A stretch of 64,000 bases of DNA from Micromussa lordhowensis (taxonomy: Eukaryota; Cnidaria; Anthozoa; Scleractinia; Lobophylliidae). The position numbers and the translations under genes were made by a program. Position 1 is the first letter of the stretch. Each line of letters starts with the position of its first letter. The notes under the pieces were generated by a model. The model saw only the letters and a list, made by a program, of their open reading frames with translations, did no database searches and was not told the origin of the DNA. The DNA is taken from assembly GCA_964020085.1 (NCBI GenBank), contig OZ026603.1, positions 25,314,181 through 25,378,180 on the forward strand, written 5' to 3'. This document shows positions 22,595-36,100 of this stretch, one piece after another.

Positions 22595-22837
22595 ACCCCA
22601 TTCACACCAACTAAACTAGTTTAACTAAATCGAGTTTAGGTTTTTTCAATTTGTCGATTGCCCTTTGCAGTCATTTTGAGAAAACTTGAATTTCAAACCA
22701 CCTTGCCAACATATTTTATTCAAACAGGTTTTTACCTTATTAAGTTGTGAGGTGTGTATGGTATGAGCAGCTAAACTTTAACCTTGTTTAGTTAAACCAC
22801 TTTTAAACATGTTTAACAGGTTGGTGTGAATGGGGTA
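22595..22837. mobile_element. MITE with TA target
   Basis: TACCCCATTCACACCAAC at the left and GTTGGTGTGAATGGGGTA at the right are perfect inverted ends. Internal AACTAAACTAG and TTTAGTTAAACC-like segments also pair. Probably TA-flanked. No ORF. Confidence 0.8.
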
Positions 22838-23508
22838 TAAGACATGTGGTAAGACATGTGACGAACATGTGAGCACGCCATGCGAGTTCGTCTTTGCTCT
22901 GGATCTTTCTTTCCAACCACTCACCGTAGGCTTCGCTATTTCGTGCGCTCAGCGTTGCATTTTGGTGAATTTAAACACTTCGACGGTAGCTTTTATCGAA
23001 ATCTGAAGGGGAATTTCATTGTTTATTTTATATGTTCACCAAGACGACTTTCAATCGCCTTGGCTTTGGGATGTTAACCGTTGGGAATAGCTATATTTCA
23101 TTGGCTGTATTTTGATTGCATTTGTTGATTAGTTTCCAGTCGCGACAGATGGCTCAGTCTTTATTCGGTGGAACATTGGTACTCTGAAGGCAAGAGCCAT
23201 AAGGAGTGAGCCTGAACCAAGGACCGGCAATGTTAATACTGTCTACTTTATTCATCAGGGGAAATACGTGAATCAGTCGCACGGAGTTTGTTTACGATAA
23301 ACGAGCACGCGATTGCAAAAGTATTGCTTATCTTTGAGCTTCCAGCTATGTACTTAAAAATATATACTTTAACAAATTAGCTTTTTCGCTTAAACATTAC
23401 CAGGTAAAGGAGAGGTCAAGAAACAATAATATTTAATTAATTCTCTAAGAAATGAAAAAAAAAAAAAAAAACCGGAACAAAAAACACACACAAACCTAGC
23501 AAACAAAC

Positions 23509-24187
23509 CTGAGGTGGTCTCTTTTTCTTGTTTGCCTTGTCGACAACGGCATACAATTGATCTTTTTTCTCGTCTCCGGAGAGTGCGTCTTGCGAGTGAT
23601 TGACAGGCTTCACGGAAGAGCATCTTACGTCTGAGTGATTTACCGGATCCACGGAGGACGAACGATTCACAGGTTCAGCAGCTGAATTCGGGCGAATCGC
23701 AGGCTCCAAACGTTTCGAGAAAGGTGTTGTGGCGTGGAAACTCGCCGCAGAGTCTCTACCTTTGTTATCTTTTTGAACAACCGCATAAACGTGATCTTTA
23801 TTTTCCTGTTTTCCCGCAGTTTTAACATCCACCACTCCATGCGCCTCAAGCTTGTTGCTTGTAGCATCCAGTGGTGAGCTCTCCAATGGCATACAATATC
23901 CATCTTTAGATTGCTTTTGCCTGGCTGTTCCATCCTCGTGGGTTAAAGACTCTTCTCTATGCGTCTGAGACTTCCTGTTGTTCTGTTTAACATTAGCATA
24001 AGTGGGCCCTTCTTTGTCTTTAATGGTTTCATAAGTGTCCAGACCCGCCTCGGTCCGCGAAAGTGTTACATGTACTGTGACTTCTGCAGCAGAGCTCTCT
24101 AGGTGTCCTCCGTGTTCAACTGACTGTTGCCCTGGGCTTGAAGGTTTCTTGTAAGTGCAACGGACACGACTTTGGACTTCACGTGAT
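23509..24187 (-). CDS. gene D cytoplasmic-tail exon with repeated tyrosine motifs
   Basis: Open from an acceptor (AACGTTTTAG) at 24188 down to a possible donor at 23508 (CAG, then GTTTGT; not a strong consensus). It encodes about 225 residues, hydrophilic, with tyrosines in DTYETI, PTYANV, HVYAVV and QLYAVV, each with a hydrophobic residue at +3 as in SH2-binding ITIM/ITSM-like sites; residue -2 does not always fit the strict ITIM. AEPVNRSSSVDPVNHS and SVKPVNHS are short internal repeats. If the donor is not used, the frame runs on to a stop at 23437. Confidence 0.65.
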
Positions 24188-27100
24188 CTAAAACGTTGTC
24201 ATGACAATGATATATTGACATCTTACATTACCAGATGCTTTTATTTATTAAAATTATGAAGGGTGTCGAATTTACTAAGTGTGGCAAATATCGTACTGAA
24301 AAATAAAGCTCCAATTATACCAATGGCGTGCTCAATTTACAAATTGTGCCCATATTAGTCTAGGATATCATTCAGCGAATTTAAGGCGATTCTAGTAAAT
24401 CTGTTGTCTCATAGCTTCCATAGTCTCAAGGTTCTTATATACTGTTTTACTAAGTGTAGTAATAGCAGTTGTTGTTGTTGTTGTTGTTTGTTGGCCTTTT
24501 TTTTCCAACTAGTGACTTTCGAAGTACAATATTCCCTTCCAACTTTACTTTGTGGTAAGCATTTTGTAACTTGAAAATGCCAGTTGACTTTTTCCAAAAT
24601 CCTGCACATTTTTGCGTCCCATCCAGAGTGAGACCTGGATCCAAGATTATCGCAGGTTTTAATTACAGCAAAGAAAGATTAGTTACAGTACCAGCGGCAC
24701 ATACACAAAAAAGAACAAAAACCATAGAACCTGACAAAAGTAGCAAATCTATATTCAAAATATATACTTACCGTTTATTGTGATGTTAAAGCAAGCGCCA
24801 GTGTCCCCGGCAATTTAGTAAAAAAATAATAATAAACAATTCAAAGAAAACATTAACAAACTATCAACATGGCTAAAACTTTTGCTAAAATATGCAATAA
24901 TGAAAGTGCCTTATTGAATGAGATGTACTTCCATGCTTACTTACTTACTTAACTAACACCAGGAACAGCGTAAAAAAAGTAATGATAATGAGTTACCGTT
25001 CATATAACTTCAAAGACAATTGGAAAGTGAAAACTGCCTCATTAATTATATCATCAGGGGCACCCAACGAGCTAATCTGTCCTAATTGATCTGGGACCAT
25101 CATAGCCACGAAGTAACCAAGAGATAAGCATTTGGAAAACAAAGTTCGTTTTTCCTAAACCGAATAAACCTTTACTTCCTAGCAAGTTTACTCATTAAAT
25201 TTGCCAGCCAGCAGACATTTAAATTAATCTTATGTACACACATTAAACACTTTTTGGGGTGTGGTTTGATGGCCATATCTAGACCTTCAGAGCTGATGGC
25301 GGGTAGAAGAGGGTTTACCGAAATATTAAACAACCAAACACAAATGATTTTGCTCAAGCAGCAAGTATAGCCCACGGAGGTCGGCTGGGGAACAGATATT
25401 CCAAGGAACAGAAGCAGTGGGTAAAAGTAGGGATCACAAACAGTCAACAAGATTTTAAACTTTGCGTAACAAAAAGAAATCAGTTTTATGGAGAAAAAAA
25501 AAACTGAATGATACTATGGAAATTACCTTGCTTTTTAAACTTCCGACGTCGGACATACATGACGTAAAATACGATCAAGGTTATCAAAATTAGAAAGGCC
25601 AGTAAAGCCAGGATGATGACAATCACTTGGGTGTTGTTATTGGTAGCTTCCTCTGATGGGACATCCTTCACGACGTTCCTAGGAGGTGTCGCTAAAAATA
25701 AAATCACAATTAACTGTAATTATATATCAGAACACTTGATTCTTTGACATTTTTACTTCTGGAAATAATATTCAGATGATGTGTAGGTATAATATCTTAA
25801 GAATAAGAAAAACTAAAACAAACTTACCGAACAATACAATAAAACGTTAAGCAAAGGCAATTAAGTAAAAAAGGATCCGGTTATCCAAAAACGCGTTTCT
25901 TGCTATTCAAACCTTCTATTGGTCAGTTTGGCTAAAAGGTACAAACGTAATTTTGTTCGTACCTTCAGAATTGGATTCTGTCAATAAATATTTGGACGAT
26001 GTTGATTGCCTCATGGTAGGTTTTGTTGATGACTCTTCGGTTCCACTCTCTGTCTGTTGTGTTGCCTCTTAAAGATTAACAAACGATTTATCAATCCAAC
26101 ACTATATCTTTCGATCTGTCCTGGTTAAATTGTCGATCGATTAAAACTGAATCCCCGACAAAACCATTCCTGTAATCATGCTTGTCAGCTAGACAATCAC
26201 AATCACTACTAATCACAATCGGTCTTTTGATGCCTTTCTAACTACTGCATTTCTTTTCCACTCCTACCAGTTTTATTCATGAATTCACAAGCGATTATTT
26301 TCTTGTTGATTTGAAAAACTAACGAAAAACGACAAGGAATACAGAGCCCGTTCTGCTCTTTGATTCTTTTCAAATGTTAGATATTTGATAGCAAATCTTT
26401 ACTCGTTTTGCATATTAAGTTACTCGAACGAAGAGAATAGTTGAAACTATTTTCTACCTTTTGATGGTGCTTCTGTTGATGGACTGTAGGACGTTGTTAA
26501 ACGTGCTGCTGAAGTCACTGCTAACGATGTCTGCCTGACTGTTGTTACTAAAAAACACAATCACATGTCCAAATTAAATTTAAGCCAGCCACCACTGTTT
26601 AACTAAAAGCAAACTAATTAACCTAATTGTAGTAGACTTGACACGTCCATGTAATCTGTGTTCGACTCTTCAATTAACGTGTCTTGAAAAGTTGAGCCTA
26701 AAGTTTTCAAGGTTGTCGCTTATAATGCGAGTTAATCTTTTCCATCCTTAACCATCCTTGGTAATTCTTGGTTATGTCTTTAGTGTTTTTCTACCTAAGT
26801 AAACTACTATTTTCAAGTTTCCTTAGTAGTAATAGGTCAGCATTTTACTCCGCATTACTGTCGAGTAAGTGTCGAGTTAGGTCGAGAAAATCTTTAATAT
26901 GCATAACGGTCGAGTGAGTGTCGAGTTAGGTCGAGGAAAATCATTAATATGCATAACGGTCGAGTCAATGACGTCACCTATTGTTATAACCTTGGGTTCC
27001 TCCATACTAATGAAGTGCCTAGGTAAATCATTACTATTCAAACTGTCTAGGTACCTGCTTACTAATTTTTGACTTCCTGCATACTAATTCGGTATAGGTT

Positions 27101-30100
27101 TACTAATAAGCGTCACTCTAGAACAATGAAAACAATAAGCTTGTTTAAACTTGCCCGCTACTAGTGAACCCTGATTGGCTCACGAAAACCTATCATGTGT
27201 TTAAAATAAAAGCGCGAAATTTAACGAAAGCGCTATCGTTCTTGTAATCGCTTTGCTGCGAAAGTTTATCTCCGAGACTTTCAGTTTATTCGAAACGTTA
27301 ATCGTGACTGATTGACTCTTGAAAAATCTATTATGTGTTTAAAATAAAAGCGCGTTCTCCGTTTAGCATTTTATTCTTGTCGAGTAAATAATATTTTTGA
27401 GCGGATAGCTTCCAAACATACAAGTCGAAACGTTAATCGTGAAGATGGCTTGCTTAACCGTAAAGGATATCGAAGCTATTTTGTTTTTAACTGACTTTGG
27501 CGACGAGAGAGAATATATTCGGCTTAGCTAAGTGGTCGAGGTTTCCGCTCCGTTAGTCACGCACTGATCTTAACTCTACTTTGAACCCTAGATTTGCATA
27601 CAAACTCCAACGGAAAAGTCCATTGTGACAGCTCTACTATTGAAATTACAACAATAGAAGTTCAGAGCGCTAATTAATTGTCAACACGCGACAATAAATA
27701 TTTTTGAACAACGCGTTTTCTTAAGAGACTTTATTGCTTTTTAATAGTGAATACAAAAAAAAATTCACACAGATTTGAAATGAATACACCAAAATTACAA
27801 CAACTACAAAATGTTTATGAGTAAAGTATCGGGAAATTAGGATGCAATCAATCGTCTTCATTTTCGCTTGGAGGATAATGAGTCCTTTTTAAAGTTTTTG
27901 AATCGATGTGTTTCACCGCGTGGCAGTCAGCGCACCAAATAAATCCATCTGTCAAGTGTCTACGATCAACAGGAATTTGATATGCACATATCGGACAAAC
28001 CCTATAACCATCTTGCCAGAAACATCTAGGGCATTTGACTACTGCTCTTTCGTAAACATTCTCTCCGTTGCAATAATAGCAAGGACCTTTTACTTTAAGC
28101 AAAATCTCTGAAATTGCGGTTTCCTCAGAATATGGAACGTCTGACATGACTTCCTTCAGGTTCCCGATCTGGGTTTTCCGATTCTTGATCACTAATTTCA
28201 GAGGCTGTCTCTGTGTCATCTTCGTTATCACTGCTTTCGGAGACCATTTCTTTATCACCAGCCTCACTGTCTTTATCGTGATAGACTTGTTCTTTTTCCA
28301 ATAGTTCTGCCAAAATTCTCTTATTCTGTATCAAACGCTTATTGATTCCTAACTCTGCCAACCCATCTATAAATGTTTTGAGGGCGCGGGGTTTAACAAT
28401 ATCGTGGTTATGGGGGAGTAACACATTTTCGACCAGCTCTGAAATGTTCGTTACTGGTATTATTCGCTGGTTTCGGAGTAACTGTCCGCGAGGTGTCCAA
28501 AACACGATATCTTTGGAAGCCGCCATGCTGTGTAATAGATCGGAGGCCTTTTGTCGGGAAACGAGTTGGGAAAGACCTTCTAAAACATCTTTAATTCGAG
28601 GTTCTTCGTTATCGCTTTCCTCGTTTTCACTTGCGTTGGTGTTTTCATAATCACTCTCTTCCTCTTCATCCCAGTCGACTTTTCTCTTTATATTGACCAG
28701 CACTCGTTAACGTCAAGAACCGACTGATTATACTACAGACTAGGTCGCGACGTTTTATAACATTAGGGGCCCTATGCTAGTTAGAACTGGGATTAGCAAG
28801 TCTTGTATAAATCCTCCACCTTCTTGAGCAAAGGTTTGCTTCTTTGTCTTGTAAAGAACACTTGATTCAACGAGACTAACAAGGGCATCTGCATGCTTTT
28901 TAAGTTGTGCTTCACTTCCTTAGAGACCGGTATGTTTCCATGAAGTATATTAAAAGCAATCTGAACTAATGCGTGTATCTGTTCTAAGAAAAGGCAGATT
29001 GTTCTTTACTACTCTAGACATGGTCGTAAAATGAGTTAAAGATGACAGGCATCAATATTTTATAATTTTTTTCCAGAGAATCCCACTTAAATTTACGACC
29101 AAAGTTGAAAGTCGTCTTGGTCTTGATCCAACACAACTGTTTTTCGTTTCTTGAACGGGGGTAAACCACGAAACTGTACTTTTCTTTTTGTAGATTTTCG
29201 ACCACTGCCAGCCTGAGGTACTAGTCCTCCAATAGCTTCTCTACTACGCTTTGCCAGCGCCGTGTTAACATTATTTCCTTCCAGAACATCTTGTACAACT
29301 TGAACCCCTGTTTGTAACGCCTTTTTGCCAAATACTTTAGCACCTTGCTGTAAACGAGGCATTGCCCAACGGAACAGGCCTTTAAATATGGAACCTAAGC
29401 CATACCCGGGCTGAAATCGAGCACCGTGAAAAGCTGGTAAATTGCCTCCTTTTTGCTTAGCTTGGTTTAAATAGTATTCTTCGTACAACTTGTGATTTGG
29501 AGTATAAAGTTTCTTCATGGCGTTTAAAGGTTTGCTGTTCTGCTCTGACGAAAATGAAGTGTAAGCAACACTTTCCCAAACTCGAATGGTACTGATTCTC
29601 CTGAGTCGCGCTTTAAATGGTTTTTGATAGGGTGATAGAACAATAGGAGCAGGAGGAGGAGGGAAAACAATAGAATTGTGGTGGTGGTGGTGGTGGCGGT
29701 GGTGGCGGTGGTGGTGGTGGTGGTGGTGGTGGTGGTGGTGGTGGTGGTTTAAAACAATAGAATTGTGGTGGTGGTGGTGGTCGTGGTGGTGGTGGTGGAA
29801 GCCTATTTAAATGTGGAACATCACACACATTTTGTCAGTTTGCGCTAAGCTTTGAGTGAGTTGACATGAGTTGGTCCTGTCCTGTTTGTCAAAAGGAGTT
29901 TTCTAGAAAAGATAGTATGCAAAGACATATGAACAGAAAACACAGTAATTCCAATTTTGCTCCAGTCATACCGATGTCTCAAGAAAAGTGTCAGCGGTTT
30001 CAATTGGTTCATCCATTTACTTGCATGGTGGCAGGGATGACCGGGTCGGGACAAACTGTCTGGGTACAATCACTGTTACAACAAGCTCAAACCGTGATCG

Positions 30101-33100
30101 ATCAACCACCGGAGAGATAATCTGGTGTTATTCACAGTGGCAAAACGCCTACACGCAATTATCGATGATGATACCAACAATCGAATTTGTCAAGGGGATC
30201 CCGGAATCTCTGGAAAATGATTCCTATTTAGATGTCAACATACGCAACCTGATTGTCATTGACGACCAAATGATTGAAGCCGGAGAAGATAATCGGATCG
30301 TGAACCTGTTTACAAAAGGATCGCATCACCGAAATCTGAGCGTTATTTACATTGTACAAAATCTGTTCCATCAAGGCAAAGGCAACCGAAGCATCAGCTT
30401 AAACAGTCATTACTTGTTCCTTTTCAAGAATCCTCGGGATAAACTGCAAATTTTGACCCTAGCCAAACAAATGTATCCAAGTGAAACTGCTTGGTTTATC
30501 AAAGAGTACGAAGAGGCGGTGCGAAGACCATTTGGATATCTTTTTGTAGATCTCAAGCCAACGACTCCAGATAGATGTAGATTGCGAACAAATGTCTTAC
30601 CCGGCGAAGAAAGATTCGACAAAGGATTCGAAGAGAATAGAATTTCCCAAGAACTGCTCCAGTACCTCAAACAACAAACTCTGATGGTACCCCCGCCAAT
30701 TTCGGAGATGCAACGCATTCAGAATAATATGGATAATTTCCTGTATCGTACAAACCTTGGAGAGGACCAAAAAGCGAAGCAGTACATGCAGTTGCAAAAC
30801 AAGTTTTTAAACTATAAACACCAGCTCAAAGGGACTCTATTGTTTTGGCTATTGTTTAGTTAAACAAAGAACTGTATGCATAATAAATGTATGGGGTTAT
30901 ACGGAAATCTTGCCACATTTTGTAGTTGTTGTAATTTTGGTGTATTCATTTCAAATCTGTGTGAATTATTTTTTGTATTCACTATTAACAAGCAATAAAG
31001 TCTCTTAAGAAAACGCGTTGTTCAAAAATATTTATTGTCGCGTGTTGACAATTAATTAGCGCTCTGAACTTCTATTGTTGTAATTTCAATAGTAGAGCTG
31101 TCCCAATGGACTTTTCCGTTGGAGTTTGTATGCAAATCTAGGGTTCAAAGTAGAGTTAAGATCAGTGCGTGACTAACGGAGCGGAAACCTCGACCACTTA
31201 GCTAAGCCGAATATATTCTCTCTCGTCGCCAAAGTCAGGTAAAAACAAAATAGCTTCGATATCCTTTACGGTCAAGCAAGCCATCTTTACGATTAACGTT
31301 TCGACTTGTATGTTTGGAAGCTATCCGCTCAAAAATATTATTTACTCGACAAGAATAAAATGCTAAACGGAGAACGCGCTTTTATTTTAAACACAATAGA
31401 TTTTTCAAGAGTCAATCAGTCACGATTAACGTTTCGAATAAACTGAAAGTCTCGGAGATAAACTTTCGCAGCAAAGCGATTACAAGAACGATAGCGCTTT
31501 CGTTAAATTTCGCGCTTTTATTTTAAACACATGATAGATTTTCGTGAGCCAATCAGGGTTCACTAGTAGCGGGCAAGTTTAAACAAGCTTATTGTTTTCA
31601 TTGTTCTAGAGTGACGCTTATTAGTAAACCTATACCGAATTAGTATGCAGGAAGTCAAAAATTAGTTTATTTACTAAACTGCGTACCGAAAATAACTTAT
31701 TTATGCTCTTAACTCTGTAATGACAAGAAACAGAAGCAATACACAATAATGAATTTATTGTATAGGAGGAATAGGTCGAGCAGTGCTATAATGCGACCTG
31801 CTAAACGCTACTTACAGAAGTATAAGAGATAGGAAAAACCAAACTGAGTCTAAACTCACTCTTACAAGAACTGAATAAATTAGATTCCAATGTGTAAAGG
31901 AACATAAAGACGCGAGTCGAGTTTATCGTGGACATAGCCGTCTTTAGCCGAATCTGACTTCCACCTTCCGTGAACTTTGAAAAGCCGATCTGGAACATCC
32001 AGATTTGCAGCGGAAGTAGCGCCTCCAGACCTAAAGCTGTGATTACTAAACTTTGAAGGATCTAATCCAATAGCTTTCAACTTTTCCTTAAGAATTTCTC
32101 CTGCCCTGCTAGGAGTGAGGGGCTTTGAAGACAAGACATTGCTCTTCAAATTCTTGTCGTACCGTAAGGATCTGAAAATGAAATTCTGAGAAAGAGAAGG
32201 AATCCTGGCAGCTTCGAAGTACTTAATAAGGTATGTATAAGGGCAAGTAAAATTACCGGTCTTAGCAATATAAACCCAGGAACCCTCTCTGTACTTGTCA
32301 GTCTTGCTAACTTCTATGAAAATCTTATGATAAAGATCTTCAGTTACAATATTCGATCTCCTAATACTTAAAAGCTCGGAAATGCGGAAAAAGCCAGCGT
32401 ATGCGAGTAAACACATACAGACAAACCTGATATCAAGTAAGTTACTACTGTCCCCGTAACGCTGCAAAATTAAGCCAAGGATTTCCGGGGTAATGGGCTC
32501 CGCCTTCCTGACAGGATTCCGAGGAACACGACTGGAAGCCTCGACAATAGACTTGACAAGAAACTTGTCGCACGGATTGCGATTCTCAAAACCTGCTAAC
32601 TTATGTACCCAATTAATAGCGTAAAAAACGCTGTAAATGGTGGAACTACCTAATGAATTTTCTAGTAAATGATGCAAATACAAGGAAACTGTGAATGAAG
32701 TAGCTGGGAGAAAAGAAACCTCCACAGAGCTAAGCAAGCACCATGCTTTAAACTTACAAAATGATTTGCAATAATTAATAACTGTGTTATCGGCTCGAGA
32801 ATTAAAGGCAGAGAGCCAAAACTTCTCACAAAGTACAACACCAAACGTCCGACTGGCAGCTGCTTTAACATCTGAAGCAAAAAGCAGAGAAAATACAGTA
32901 ACAAAAGTGAACAAAGGAAAAATAATCAGAAAAATACAATGCGCAGTGAAACAAGGCAAAATTGGGTCCAAGTGGTCCCAAAAGACAGCAAAATATTGCC
33001 ACTAAGGGTCCAAGTGGTCCCTACATATTAAAAAAGACCAAGTGGTCAACAAAAACAAGGATCCAAGTGCATCCGAGGATACTCAGATACCATGTGGTAT

Positions 33101-36100
33101 GAGTGTAAGAACTCGACAAACTGCAGAGAAAACCCCCTACATGTCTGAAAAAGGGGGTGGGCAACATAAGGCCTCTCTAGGAAAACCGCAAGAACAGGAC
33201 CCCTGAACGGAAATTAGGTGATGCAAAAAGGGAATTTTTATAATTTCCCAAAACGAAAACATCACTACCCAAGGGGATCTCGAAAATATCAGAGAATATG
33301 GGAGACAAACCCTCATCGGTAAAAATTAAGGGCCAAAATGCTGCGGAAGGCCAAGCAGGAACGACAAGTGTAGCTCGACCGCCGAAGGCAACCATGTGAT
33401 TAAGGACCTTAGGGATGAGAAAAATAGGAGGAACGAGCCAATTATTCTCACCCGCCCAAGAGACAGAAAAGGCATCAACCGCCTCTGTACCAGGGCACCA
33501 AAATCTGCTATTAAAACGGGGCAACTGAGTATTCTCATGGTTCGCAAAACGGTCAACAGAGTGAGGACCCCATTTTTCTTCGGCCAAAAGGAAATAGTCC
33601 CTCTTGACCCGCCAATCATCATAATCCACAATTCTGCTCAAAAAATCAGCTTTGTCATTAGCCGATCTCGGGATCCATTCAACTTCTAATGTGATGCAAC
33701 TGAGCAGGCACATAGTAAAAATACGCAAAGCTAAACATTGTAAATCTTCCTTCATGCTTCCTACTTCAACAATTCTAGAAACGCTCTGATTATCAGTATA
33801 CCACTTAATAGTGTGCCCTTTGACTAAAGGCAAAAAAGATTCTAGACCCAGAGAAATAGCCTTAAGTTCCCTGTAAGAGGAGCTCTTCTGAGCCTCTTCA
33901 GCACTCCACAACTTGTGAGATATGGTGTTATGAAAGTCTAACATATAACTGGCGCAACCTGTAGAACTCGCATCGGAATAACATACACGGGTGTAATGGG
34001 ACTGTATAGACAACAGGCGCCTACTGTTTAGGAAAGGAAAGTTCTCTTTCCAAAAACATAATTCATTAAGAGTTGGACGCGACAGGGAAATTTTGTCATC
34101 CCATGTAGGACTTCTTAAAATATCAAAGTGGGAATACCTTGTCATAATACGAGTAATATTACCAAAGACGAAACCCATTGAGATAATCTTACCGACAAAC
34201 TGGGCCAATTTTCTAGCAGTACTTGAAAAATACTGAGAACGAATTGAATCAATAACCTGTACGACACTGAGAATCCTTTCTGAAGGAATGGATATCGCAT
34301 GAATGGATAAATCAATACAATAACCCAACGACACTAAACGAGAAGTTGGTTGCCAAATCGATTTACTGTCATTGGGCAGGAAACCAGAAAGCTGAAGCGA
34401 AGTCTGAACAAATAATGAAGCAGCTTCACAGCGAGCGAAATCACGGGCGGAACCAAGCCCGTCATCAAGGTAAACTGTTATTCTGACAGCATGACTTCTC
34501 CAATATCTGACAAGAACACGAACAACCTTAGTAAAAATATAAGGAGCTGAGGATAACCCAAAAGGGAGAACTGTAAATACAAAAAACCTCCTTACACCAT
34601 TTAAAACCCAAGAAAATCCTAGAAAAGTTTGATGTTCCTGCAAAATATCAATATGGTGGTAGCCAGATTTAAGATCAAATTTAAACATGAAATGATCAAA
34701 GGGAAGATAAACACAAGCGTTTCTGATATCCTCAAACTTAAACTTTTCTTTCCAAATATGTTTATTGACATGCCTAAGGTCTAAAATCAACCTCTTCTTG
34801 CTGCGACTCTGTATGGAAACAGACAAAGGATTGACGACCTGAGGAGGACTAGATACTTGAACAACTGAGCCTGACAGAATAAGCTCCTGAATAGCCTCCG
34901 AAACAAAATCAGCGTGTATAAGCGCTGAATGGTTATTGTCAAAGAATGCATTCTGGGGAACTGTAATAAAAGGAATGATATAACCCTTGTCGATAACCCG
35001 GAGAATGAAATCATTTGCGCCTAACGTATGCAACCAAAAACTAAAGTGAGCCCTAAGCCTACCCTTGACGGATTGAATACTATTGGGAGAATTCTCAAAT
35101 TCAAAACACTCCTGGAAAACTGGACCATCGTCCGAAATACCTTCAAGAGTTTCTTTCACTGCTTTATGCTCGGCAATAGAATTACTGCTGCCCAGAAGGA
35201 CCGCTGTCTTTACTTGGCAAGCTTTGGAGCTGTTTGTAGGTTGATCCGGCAGTGAAGTATAAGTTGGGGCAATTGGCTCTCCAATGACCGGTCTTGCCAC
35301 AGGCGAAGCAGACGTCGTAACGGCCTTTAGCAAAGGGGCCCTTTGACGTTTGAGGACGAAAATTAGTAAAATTGCTTGGAGTAATAGAGGAGACAGCCGA
35401 TGAAAAACCGGATGACGTGCCAGGACGCTGAATGACCTGTAGAAACGGAAGAAAGAGAAAACTAAGTGACGGTCGATTATAGGCACTGAAAAGACCTAAA
35501 GTGAGAGCAGAAAACGTGGTGAACCTATTTAACGAGAACCGAAACAACAAGCGTGATAAACACGCCTGAATGCTGCATGTACGCATGACATAACCTCCAT
35601 ACGACACGTAATTCCCAACGCACCGAGCATAAATACATTTATTTACTAAACTGCGTACCGAAAATAACTTATTTATGCTCTTAACTCTGTAATGACAAGA
35701 AACAGAAGCAATACACAATAATGAATTTATTGTATAGGAGGAATAGGTCGAGCAGTGCTATATTGCGACCTGCTAAACACTAAAGAAACTAAAGCACGGG
35801 CAAAGGAAACGAATAAAAGTACAAATAAGAATACTCAACTTCTGTCCCGGCTTCGCAATGCGAGCATTCTTCTTCTTTCGCAACGCTCTCTGCTCAGCAG
35901 CACGGATCTTCTTTTCGTCTTCAGAACCAGAAGCGACTTCGTCAGAAAGATACTCGTCAACTGCAGCCCAACCAGCTTCCGATTTATCCGCTATTCTGAT
36001 GAGCTTATTTCTTCGCTTTATATCCTTAGAAACAGCGTTGAGGGAATCGTCGAGTTTAAGAATCAACGCTGAAACTTGATGATTCTCGGAGTTTTCAAGG

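Noticed and set aside
29613..29828. Proline-rich small protein
   Set aside because: GGT repeat read on the opposite strand.
33396..33689. 97-aa plus-strand ORF
   Set aside because: Antisense of the DIRS-like RNase H/C-terminal region.
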